A stretch of 64,000 bases of DNA from Chloroflexota bacterium (GTDB lineage: Bacteria; Chloroflexota; Anaerolineae; Aggregatilineales; Phototrophicaceae), in assembly GCA_014338005.1 (NCBI GenBank), contig QUBZ01000010.1, positions 1 through 64,000 on the forward strand. Reading direction: 5' to 3'. The translations under genes were made by a program, and so were the position numbers. The notes below the pieces were generated by a model that was not told where the DNA came from, did no database searches, and was given only the letters and a program-made list of their open reading frames with translations. This document shows, piece after piece, positions 1 through 7,161 of the stretch. Positions within the stretch are counted from its first letter, which is position 1; each line of letters starts with the position of its first letter.

Positions 1-744
1 CTGGTGATTCCCTACGACGAGTTTATGGCGCTGCCGAGCATCGAGTTTTCCGCGACGATTGCCTGTGTCGGCAGCACGCCTGCCCGCCCGCTGATCGCCA
101 GCGCGCGCTGGCGGGGTGTGCCGCTGTCGGCGCTGCTGGCCGACGCGCAGCCGAAGCCGGAGGCGCGTTTCGTCCAGTGTTACGGCGCGGACGGTTATGC
201 CACCTATCTTGAACTGCCGCGTCTGGCCGACGCCATCCTGGCTTACGAGATGAACGGCGAACCGCTGCCGCCCGAACATGGCTTCCCGGTTCGGCTGATT
301 GTGCCGGGCGCTTACGGTTATAAAATGCCGAAATGGATTCAGCGCCTTCAGCTTACCGATACGCCGGTCAACGGCTTCTGGGAAGAACGTGGCTGTTCCG
401 CCAACGGCGACGTGTTAACGCTGTCCGCCATTACCTCGCCGCGCCATCTGGAATCCGTTCGCGGCCTGGTGCTTTTTGAAGGCATCGCTTATGCCGGCGC
501 GCGGTTGATCGCCGGCGTGGACATCAGCATTGACGACGGCCCCTGGATGCCGGCCCCGCTTGGCGCAGCCGTCCCCTACACCTGGACGCCCTGGCGCATC
601 GCCTGGATGCCCCCCGGCCCCGGCGATTATCTGGTCAAAGTCCGCGCCACCGACGGCGGCGGTTTTACCCAGACCGAAGGCGCGCGCGCGTTCCCGAACG
701 GCTCGACCGCCATCCAGTCTATCATCGTCCGCGTCACCGTTTGA
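1..744 (+). CDS. Sulfite oxidase-like molybdopterin oxidoreductase, C-terminal part (5' partial)
   Basis: The frame is open from base 1 to the TGA at 742-744, so the start lies outside the window; the GTG at base 4 is not a credible start. The visible part carries the end of the molybdopterin-binding fold: a segment around YGADGYATYLELP, then the conserved GAYGYKMPKWI stretch that in SUOX-type enzymes lines the cofactor pocket. From about residue 130 onward comes an Ig-like dimerisation domain (VRGLVLFEGIAYAG, then IDDGPW). Family knowledge: such enzymes oxidise or reduce small oxo-anions or sulfoxides and are often exported. The cofactor Cys would be upstream and cannot be checked. The stop overlaps the region preceding the next gene, which also looks exported, so the two are probably one operon. 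Confidence 0.85.
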   Translation: MVIPYDEFMALPSIEFSATIACVGSTPARPLIASARWRGVPLSALLADAQPKPEARFVQCYGADGYATYLELPRLADAILAYEMNGEPLPPEHGFPVRLIVPGAYGYKMPKWIQRLQLTDTPVNGFWEERGCSANGDVLTLSAITSPRHLESVRGLVLFEGIAYAGARLIAGVDISIDDGPWMPAPLGAAVPYTWTPWRIAWMPPGPGDYLVKVRATDGGGFTQTEGARAFPNGSTAIQSIIVRVTV

Positions 745-758
745 GGAAATTTCTGGAT

Positions 759-1622
759 ATGTACACCCGCCGACAATTCCTGCAGCTGGCCGGAATCGCC
801 GTCATCGGCAGCCAGCTTCCGCCTTTGTTTAACGAGTCGCTTCAGGAAACGCCGTCCATGCTGGGGCGCGCCCTGGACGCAGCAGCGGTTTATCGCCGCC
901 CATCCCTCGACGCCGCCCCGGTAAACCGGCTGTGGCCGGACAGCATCGTTCCCATCCTCGATCAGCGCGGCGCATGGTATCGGACGCCGGACGGTTACAT
1001 CGCCCGCGAGATGCTCCAGCCGATGAAACCCGTCCCGCCCTTTGAAAGTGTGGCGCTGCCGTCCGAAGCGTTCTGGGCGGAAGCAGCCGGGCCGGTCGCT
1101 CCGGTTCGCCGCTATTGTGCAGCAGACGCGCCGCTGGTCACGCGCATCGGTCACGGCGGCATCGTCAGGGTCATAGACGCGCTGCCGGACGAACCCGCCC
1201 CCTGGTATGGAGTCGCATCCGATACCGGCGATCTGCTCGGCTGGACGCAGGCCGTCCACTGGCGTCCGGCGGTGGAATCGCGGCCAGCCGGCGCGGCTGA
1301 CATCGAAATAGATGTTCGCGCCGGACGGCTGACCGCCTGGGAAAACGGGCGCGCCGTCCTGCAAGCGCCCTTCGCCGCAGGCCAGACCCTCAAACCCGGC
1401 AGCAGCGTCATCACCGGGCGGCTGATGGGCGGCGCGCGGACAGGCAATTTTTTCGGCCTGCCCTGGCGGGTGGTGTTTGGCGATTACGCGCTGGCCGGCG
1501 TTTACTGGCATAACCGGTTTGGCGCGGCTGTACCCGGCCCGGCGCTCCAGGTGACGCCGCTGCTGGCCGAATGGCTGTATCACAGCCTTCAGGAAGGCCG
1601 CAGCCGCCTGATTATCCTGTGA
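759..1622 (+). CDS. Tat-exported L,D-transpeptidase-like protein lacking the catalytic SHGC motif
   Basis: A 287-residue protein. I chose ATG 759 because a GAGG ribosome-binding site (743-746) precedes it; a TTG at 741 overlapping the upstream stop (TTGA) is the alternative. The N-terminus MYTRRQFLQLAGIAVIG is a twin-arginine signal. Residues about 55-165 look like two SH3-like segments (GAWYRTPDGYIAREML and a second around PAPWYGV). The C-terminal third resembles a YkuD/L,D-transpeptidase fold: GVYWHNRFG (about 247-255) matches the usual YWHNNFG block. Where active enzymes carry SHGCVN, this protein reads VPGPALQ, followed by the normal TPLLAEWLY helix. Catalysis is therefore unlikely; a peptidoglycan-binding or scaffold role is inference. 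It follows the molybdoenzyme with only 14 bases between. Confidence 0.7.
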   Translation: MYTRRQFLQLAGIAVIGSQLPPLFNESLQETPSMLGRALDAAAVYRRPSLDAAPVNRLWPDSIVPILDQRGAWYRTPDGYIAREMLQPMKPVPPFESVALPSEAFWAEAAGPVAPVRRYCAADAPLVTRIGHGGIVRVIDALPDEPAPWYGVASDTGDLLGWTQAVHWRPAVESRPAGAADIEIDVRAGRLTAWENGRAVLQAPFAAGQTLKPGSSVITGRLMGGARTGNFFGLPWRVVFGDYALAGVYWHNRFGAAVPGPALQVTPLLAEWLYHSLQEGRSRLIIL

Positions 1623-1663
1623 TGTGAAGGGGACAATTTTCTCATACGAACTTCACGAAAGAT

Positions 1664-1692
1664 TTGCGGCGGCTGGCGGCTCTGATTAGTAT
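1664..1692 (+). promoter_or_regulatory. Candidate sigma70-like promoter for the ccdA-tlpA operon
   Basis: TTGCGG (1664-1669), a 17-base spacer and TAGTAT (1687-1692) lie in the 104-base gap before the GTG start at 1727. The gap otherwise holds nothing recognisable. The match is moderate and made by eye. Confidence 0.35.
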
Positions 1693-1726
1693 CTACCCAC
1701 AAGCTCGCCGGTGGAGATGTTTTATT

Positions 1727-3334
1727 GTGAATCCTGAAAACCTGACACTCGGTTTGGCTTTCATCGCCGGATTAGTTTCGTTCATTTCGCCCTGCGTGCT
1801 GCCGCTGGTGCCGGCGTACATCGGCTATATGGGCGGTCGCGTCACCAATACCGTCGCCGCTCAGGTGTCGGGCGGCGGCCAAGTCGCCGTCCGTCCTGGC
1901 CTCGGCGCGCGTTTTACGACGCTGCTGCATGGGCTGGCCTTCGTGGCCGGTTTTACGTTCGTTTTTGTGGTCATTGGCCTGCTTTCCACCGCTTTCGTCC
2001 AGCAGATCGGCGGCCAGAATATCAACCTGGTGACGGGCATGATCGGGCGCATCGGCGGCGTGGTGATTATTTTTTTCGGCCTGCATTTTATGGGTGTGCT
2101 GCCACAGGTGTTTGCCCGGCTGCTCGCCAACCCGCGTGCGCTGGAAAACCCGCTGGTTACGCCGCTGGTGGCCCTGGGCGGCGCGGCGCTCATCCTGTGG
2201 GGGTTCACCGGCGCGCTGCTGCCCCCGCTGACGACGATCACCCCCACCACCGCCGGTGACATCACCGCCGTTCACTGGCCGACCATCATCGCGCTGGCCG
2301 CGCTGGCGGTTTTTCTGCTGTGGTTGGTGCTGGGCGGCGCGCTCGTACAGCCCGGCGCTTTCTGGAAAAAAACCATCCTCGCCCTGCAAACGGCGCTTTA
2401 TACCGACACCCGCCGCCAGATGACCGCTTCCGGCAAACAGGGACTCAGCGGTTCGGCCATCATGGGCGTGGTTTTTTCCGCCGGCTGGACGCCCTGTATC
2501 GGGCCGGTTTACGGCGCGGTGCTGACGCTGGCCGCCAATACCGGCGACGTGGTGATGGCCGGGCCGCTGCTGGCGGCCTACTCGCTCGGCCTGGGCATTC
2601 CATTCCTGCTCACCGCCCTGCTGCTCGACGGCGCGCAGGGTATCCTGCGCCGCCTACAGCGCCACATGCGAAAAATCGAACTGGCAAGCGGCGCGCTGCT
2701 GATTCTGATCGGCCTGCTGGTCGCCACCGGCACGCTGCAAAACCTCAGCCAGTACCTCAACGCCCAGTTCGCCGATGTTTCCATCCAGGTTGAAGAAAGC
2801 GTGATCGGCGCGCTGACCGGCGAAAGCACGCCCGCTCCCGCCGAGCCGGAAGGCGGCGCGTCGTCGCTCAACTCCATCACCGGCCTGGCCGCCAGCCTGC
2901 CGGAAGTCGGCACGGCGGTCGGCAGCCTGGCCCCCGCTTTTGAAGCATCTACCGCCGGCGGCCAGACGATACGCCTGGCCGATCTGCGCGGCCAGGTGGT
3001 GCTGCTCAACTTCTGGGCGACCTGGTGCGGCCCGTGCCGGTTAGAAATGCCGGAGTTTGAAGCCGCTTTCCAGAAGCACAAAGACGAAAGTTTCACCATT
3101 CTGGCGATCAACAATCAGGAAACGGTCGAAGATGTAACCGGTTTCGGTGAGGAAATCGGCCTGTCATTCCCGCTGGTGATGGACGAACGCGGCGCGATTC
3201 AGCGGTTATACGGCATTGCCGGGTATCCCAGCACCTTCATCCTGAACCGGGAAGGTGTCATCATCGCCCAGTTTTTTGGGCCGATGACGGCAGCGCAGAT
3301 TTCGCAAGCGGTAGAAGATGCGCTGGCATCATGA
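1727..3334 (+). CDS. CcdA-type membrane thiol transporter fused to a TlpA/ResA thioredoxin domain
   Basis: A 535-residue protein. The GTG at 1727 is chosen because GGTGGAG lies upstream and the hydrophobic helix starts directly after; an upstream ATG at 1664 would add 21 atypical residues. The N-terminal half is a CcdA/DsbD-beta membrane domain with the paired cysteines: FISPCVLPLVPAY (Cys23) and GWTPCIGPVYG (Cys257). The first repeat is long, with an inserted hydrophobic loop between the cysteines. After a linker around residue 400, a thioredoxin-like TlpA domain carries WCGPC (433-437) and the cis-proline region AGYPSTF. Family role: electrons from cytoplasmic thioredoxin pass through CcdA to an external thioredoxin that reduces disulfides, often for cytochrome c maturation. 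The fusion puts both steps in one chain. The next gene overlaps its end by 17 bases. Confidence 0.93.
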   Translation: MNPENLTLGLAFIAGLVSFISPCVLPLVPAYIGYMGGRVTNTVAAQVSGGGQVAVRPGLGARFTTLLHGLAFVAGFTFVFVVIGLLSTAFVQQIGGQNINLVTGMIGRIGGVVIIFFGLHFMGVLPQVFARLLANPRALENPLVTPLVALGGAALILWGFTGALLPPLTTITPTTAGDITAVHWPTIIALAALAVFLLWLVLGGALVQPGAFWKKTILALQTALYTDTRRQMTASGKQGLSGSAIMGVVFSAGWTPCIGPVYGAVLTLAANTGDVVMAGPLLAAYSLGLGIPFLLTALLLDGAQGILRRLQRHMRKIELASGALLILIGLLVATGTLQNLSQYLNAQFADVSIQVEESVIGALTGESTPAPAEPEGGASSLNSITGLAASLPEVGTAVGSLAPAFEASTAGGQTIRLADLRGQVVLLNFWATWCGPCRLEMPEFEAAFQKHKDESFTILAINNQETVEDVTGFGEEIGLSFPLVMDERGAIQRLYGIAGYPSTFILNREGVIIAQFFGPMTAAQISQAVEDALAS

Positions 3335-3908
3335 TTTCAAGCGGCTCTTGACTCGGACATTTTTGCTGCTTGCGGCTGCGGCCTGCCTGTCCGCAACTTT
3401 CGTTCTCGTTCTTCATGCCGGGCTGCCGGCACGCGCCGCTTTCACCGGCCAACTGCTGCCTGGCGGGCTGGTCGCCGCGCCGGAAATCGGCGCTCTGGCC
3501 CCACCCATCGAAGGAACGACGCCAGACGGCCAAACGCGCCGCCTGGCGGACTGGCGCGGCAGGCCGGTGATCGTCAACTTCTGGGCGACCTGGTGTGGAC
3601 CCTGCCGGGCGGAAATGCCGCAGTTTCAGGCGCTTTACGACCGCTATCAAAGCCGGGGATTGCATATTCTGGCGATCAACCTGGGCGAAACCGCCGCCGC
3701 CGTCCAGAACTGGACGCGCGCCCTGGGGCTGACCTTCGATATAGTTCTTGACCCGGACGGCGAAACCGCCGCACGCTACCAACTGCGCGGCCAGCCCTCC
3801 ACGTATATCATCTCACCAACCGGGACAATCACCCACATTTTTTACGGCCCGGCCACCTTCGAGATGCTCCAGGCCGCCATCGCGCCTTTTGTCACTGCCG
3901 AAAGGTAA
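3318..3908 (+). CDS. TlpA/ResA-family thiol-disulfide oxidoreductase, membrane anchored
   Basis: A 196-residue protein starting at ATG 3318, inside the 3' end of the CcdA-TlpA gene; the ATGA at 3331 would be out of frame. An N-terminal hydrophobic segment (FLLLAAAACLSATFVLVLHAG) is a signal anchor. The thioredoxin fold follows, with WATWCGPCRAEMP (active-site Cys93 and Cys96) and GQPSTYIIS carrying the cis-proline. It is a paralogue of the thioredoxin half of the upstream fusion (same spacing of LADWRGRPVIVNFWATWCG) and probably receives electrons from its CcdA domain. Whether the substrate is apocytochrome c or other exported disulfides cannot be told, since no cytochrome gene is in the window. 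Confidence 0.9.
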   Translation: MRWHHDFKRLLTRTFLLLAAAACLSATFVLVLHAGLPARAAFTGQLLPGGLVAAPEIGALAPPIEGTTPDGQTRRLADWRGRPVIVNFWATWCGPCRAEMPQFQALYDRYQSRGLHILAINLGETAAAVQNWTRALGLTFDIVLDPDGETAARYQLRGQPSTYIISPTGTITHIFYGPATFEMLQAAIAPFVTAER

Positions 3909-3914
3909 AATTTT

Positions 3915-4688
3915 ATGTCCCGCAGTAAACCGAACGCCACCCTCGCCCTGCGCCTGAACAAGTTTGTCCTCCGGCTGTCGCGGAATTGGCTGCGTATCGC
4001 GCTGGTCATCCTGGGTTTTTATATCAGCCTGCCCTGGCTGGCTCCCACGCTGATGAAACTGGGGCTAACCGGGCCGGGCATGACGATTTATACGCTCTAC
4101 AGCCCCTTCTGCCACCAGTTCGCATTTCGCTCTTTTTTCCTGTACGGCGAACAGCCGGCCTATCCGCGTTATAACACCGGCTCTCCGCTGACGCCTTTTG
4201 AAGCCTATGCCGCTCAACTGCCGGATTTCGACCCCGCCCGCGTCCATCCCATCGGCGGGCGAATTGGCGACATTTATTCCTTCACGCCGGGCTACCAGTT
4301 CGCCGCCCGCGATTTCGTCGGCAACCAGCAGATGGGTTACAAACTGACGCTGTGCGAGCGCGACATCAGCATTTATATCGCGCTGTTCGTGGGCGGGTTG
4401 ATCTACAGCCATCCCCAGGTGCGGCGGCGGCTGCGCCCCGTGCCGATTTACCTGTACGTCATCCTGGGCGTGCTGCCTATCGCCCTGGACGGCCTCAGCC
4501 AGATGCTCGGTTATCCCCCATTCGGGCTGTGGCCCGCCCGCGAGACGCTGCCCATCTTCCGCGTCGTCACCGGCGCGCTGTTCGGCCTTATGAACGCCTG
4601 GTTAGGCTTCCCCTATCTAGAGATGTCGTTCATCGAAACGCGCCAGCAGGTCGAAGCCAAGCTGGCGCGCGCGGGAATCTATCTCTGA
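3915..4688 (+). CDS. DUF2085 family integral membrane protein
   Basis: A 257-residue protein, ATG preceded by AAAGG (3900-3904). It has a basic N-terminus, a first membrane helix (IALVILGFYISLPWLAP), then the DUF2085 hallmarks: YSPFCHQFAFRSFFLYGEQ with a Cys-His pair, LTLCERDISIYIALFVGGLIY with a second cysteine, and the IALDGLSQMLGY helix. Standard family members have CHQxxxRSF and a CxRC site; here one cysteine of the latter is retained (LCERD), suggesting a metal or redox site. An insert of about 55 residues, including YQFAARDFVGNQQMGYK, lies between the two motifs. Function of the family is unknown. It is the last gene of the thiol-redox operon, six bases after the TlpA stop. Confidence 0.85.
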   Translation: MSRSKPNATLALRLNKFVLRLSRNWLRIALVILGFYISLPWLAPTLMKLGLTGPGMTIYTLYSPFCHQFAFRSFFLYGEQPAYPRYNTGSPLTPFEAYAAQLPDFDPARVHPIGGRIGDIYSFTPGYQFAARDFVGNQQMGYKLTLCERDISIYIALFVGGLIYSHPQVRRRLRPVPIYLYVILGVLPIALDGLSQMLGYPPFGLWPARETLPIFRVVTGALFGLMNAWLGFPYLEMSFIETRQQVEAKLARAGIYL

Positions 4689-4720
4689 TACTTCGATACG
4701 CTTAAACTGCCAAAGTCCAG

Positions 4721-4744
4721 GACAGGGGGCTTAAGCCCCCTGTC
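4721..4744. terminator. Perfect 24-base palindrome between convergent genes
   Basis: A perfect 12+12 base inverted repeat centred on CTTAAG, with arms GACAGGGGGCTT and AAGCCCCCTGTC, sits between the convergent DUF2085 gene and the Tad pseudopilin gene. It has no loop and no T-run, so it may act as a bidirectional transcription block rather than a textbook intrinsic terminator. Confidence 0.55.
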
Positions 4745-4760
4745 TCTCTGGATGTTTCAC

Positions 4761-7115
4761 TCAGTCCGATTTGCCGGGATCATCATCATTCGGCAGCGGC
4801 GTATTGGTCGGCGGCGGCGGCTGAGTCGTCGGCACCGGCGTATTGGTCGGCGCTTTGGTCGGCCCCGGCGTCCAGGTCGAGGTCGGCGGGCCTTTGGTCG
4901 GGGTCAGCGATGGCGTATAGGTCGGTCGCGGCGTATTGCTTGGGCCTGGCGTATTGGTCGGCGCCGGCGTCGGCACTTCATCCAGGATGATCTCGCCGAA
5001 CGGGTCGTCGCCAGGGCCGCCGGGGCCGCTGCCGCCGCCGTTGTTCCCGCAGCCGATGATAAACCGGCTGCCGTTGAAGTCCACCGGCGACATGCCGATG
5101 CTGCTCAACGTCGAGGATACACCGTCGAAGTCAATGAAGATCGGCGTGATCGAATTCGGGCTGAAGGTGTAATCCTGTATCCAGCGTCCTTCGGTCTTGC
5201 CATACGTCGGCGGGTTGGCATCCTGGGTGGGACTGTTGGAATCCCATATCTGCACGCTGCCGGGGCTTCCAGGCGGCGCGGCGACCGTTACCCTGGCTAA
5301 GGTCAGCACACCCGGCGCGACCTGCCGCCAGTTGATGGTGAAATCGGTGAACGGCGCGATCTGGTTGCGGTTGTTCACCACTTCCAGCCGCACAATGCCG
5401 AACTGCTCGAAGCGCACAAAACGCACGCGCAGGTCTGCCGAGGCGCAGTCCGGGGTGCGGGTCGGCGACGGCGTGAAGTCCGGGTCGAAGGTCGGCGTGG
5501 GTGTCGGGTCGGGCAGCGCCAGCGTAATTACGCAGTCCGGGCCGCCTTCGGGGTTGTGGAAATAAAACTGCGTGCCGCCGTAATCATGGATGGTGGTATA
5601 CTTTTCCAGCTCCAGCGGGCCGTTGGCGAACAGCGCGCCCCAGGTGGCCGAGTCGTTGGCCGAAATCGTGCGGTCGTTTTCGTCCGTTTCGGCAAACGGC
5701 GGGTTGGACGGGTCGGCATTGGTGTCGGTCGGAGGGTCGCGGTCTATGCCGTGCCAGTGCGGCAGGTTGTTCATGCCCAGGTCAGACACGTACATCAGCG
5801 GGAAGTCCGGGACGGATTTCCAGCGGAACAATGCGCGCGTCAGGAAAGTAGCTCTATCGTTATCATTGGTGATCTCGATACGCACGGTATTCCCGCGAAT
5901 GCTTAGGTCGCCGGCGGTGATGCGCTCGCACAGGAAGGGCGGGCGCGGCGTGGTGGTCAGCGTCGCTGACGGGATGGGTGATGGGGTGTTGGTGCTGGTC
6001 GGCGGCAGCGTTTGCGACGGCGTGTACGAAGGCGTGAAGGTCGGCGTATCGAAGGCCGGGTTGTCCGCGCCGGGGTTGTTGATCGCCCCAACCGCCCGCG
6101 CCGCGCGGAACGATTCGACGATAGCCGTGCGCCGCGCCTGCATGGTGATGTAGTTCCGCAGCCCCAGCGGCGTCACCAGCGGGTGATTGAACGTCACCAC
6201 GATGGTCACGCTGTCGGCAGGGCCGCCGGCGTCCATCCAGGGCAGACCGGCATTTTGCAGCATCCCGCCGTCCGCGACCATCTCAGCCGGCAGCACTTCG
6301 TTCAGCAAACATGACGGCACCGGCGGATCCAGGTCGTTATCGGCGTTGTCACGCAGCGCCGACTCGCCCAGATAGTTGACAAACCGTGTTGTCACCGGGT
6401 TAGCGTCAATTTTATGGAAGGTCGTCGAGCCGCTGTCACGCTCCAGCCGGTCGCGCGTGCTGCAAATCATCACATGGAACCAGCCGCGCTGGTCAGAACG
6501 CGGATACGGACGCTCCCAGACCTGCGCCCAGGGCCAGCTGCCGATGTCTTTTTTGGCATCCTCGCCCGTCGGGATGTCCATCGGGTTTTCTTCCAGCAGC
6601 AGGCCAGAAGCGCCGCGCCGGGCTTCTTCCATGATGGACAGCAGCCGCGCCATATCCTTACGCATATCCTGGTCGGACTCGTTGTTGGGTTCGCAGTTGC
6701 GCCCGTCATTCCAGGTCGCAAACAGGGACTCCAGGCCGCCCTTATAAACCTGCACTTGGTACGACTTTACATTTCCATTTCCGTCCGTATACGAGTACGA
6801 GCGCGTGTCTTTCGTCCCGCGCTGGTCTATACCGCCGTATTCCGGCTCGTCATCATACACGCACGGGATGAAGCCGGTCGGGTCGGACACCTTGTTTTTG
6901 GTGTCCATCACGAACCGGTCTTCGTAATACTGCCCGGTGCTGGCATAACGCGCCGCCGTCCGAGCGGCGTTTTGCAGCGTCACCCAGGCCTGGAAGATGC
7001 GCCCAAACTCGATGATGCCAAACAGCAGCAGCAGCAAAATGGGCAGCGTGATGGCGAACTCGGCCAGAGTCTGACCCTTTCGCCGTCTCCTCTCGCGTTC
7101 GGTGTTGTTGTCCAT
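4761..7115 (-). CDS. Very large TadE-type pseudopilin with duplicated surface domains and TP-rich linkers
   Basis: A 784-residue protein; ATG at 7115 sits six bases after AGGGGG. GTG at 7121 would overlap that site. Residues 10-60 are a TadE signature: RRKGQTLAEFAITLPILLLL, FGIIEFGRIFQAW, NAARTAARYAS. Ordinary TadE proteins have about 150-250 residues, so most of this protein is extra. A region to about 345 follows the usual TadE C-terminal pattern. Then a TP-rich linker (about 355-395), domain A (395-540, VRIEITNDNDRATFLTRALFRW), a second linker (540-557), domain B (557-690, VRLEVVNNRNQIAPFTDFTINW), and a third linker to an acidic tail. Domains A and B align with each other and look duplicated. 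Probably a minor pilin that displays the domains outside the cell. It is the last gene of the tadE-tadG-tadE operon. Confidence 0.88.
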   Translation of the reverse strand: MDNNTERERRRRKGQTLAEFAITLPILLLLLFGIIEFGRIFQAWVTLQNAARTAARYASTGQYYEDRFVMDTKNKVSDPTGFIPCVYDDEPEYGGIDQRGTKDTRSYSYTDGNGNVKSYQVQVYKGGLESLFATWNDGRNCEPNNESDQDMRKDMARLLSIMEEARRGASGLLLEENPMDIPTGEDAKKDIGSWPWAQVWERPYPRSDQRGWFHVMICSTRDRLERDSGSTTFHKIDANPVTTRFVNYLGESALRDNADNDLDPPVPSCLLNEVLPAEMVADGGMLQNAGLPWMDAGGPADSVTIVVTFNHPLVTPLGLRNYITMQARRTAIVESFRAARAVGAINNPGADNPAFDTPTFTPSYTPSQTLPPTSTNTPSPIPSATLTTTPRPPFLCERITAGDLSIRGNTVRIEITNDNDRATFLTRALFRWKSVPDFPLMYVSDLGMNNLPHWHGIDRDPPTDTNADPSNPPFAETDENDRTISANDSATWGALFANGPLELEKYTTIHDYGGTQFYFHNPEGGPDCVITLALPDPTPTPTFDPDFTPSPTRTPDCASADLRVRFVRFEQFGIVRLEVVNNRNQIAPFTDFTINWRQVAPGVLTLARVTVAAPPGSPGSVQIWDSNSPTQDANPPTYGKTEGRWIQDYTFSPNSITPIFIDFDGVSSTLSSIGMSPVDFNGSRFIIGCGNNGGGSGPGGPGDDPFGEIILDEVPTPAPTNTPGPSNTPRPTYTPSLTPTKGPPTSTWTPGPTKAPTNTPVPTTQPPPPTNTPLPNDDDPGKSD

Positions 7116-7161
7116 ACACACCCCCTAAAAAGCGGCCTGTCTCCGGGCCGTTTACCCACCG

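Noticed and set aside
627-1583. 318-codon minus-strand frame opposite the L,D-transpeptidase-like gene
   Set aside because: The plus-strand product has a Tat signal and a recognisable fold; the antisense product has neither.
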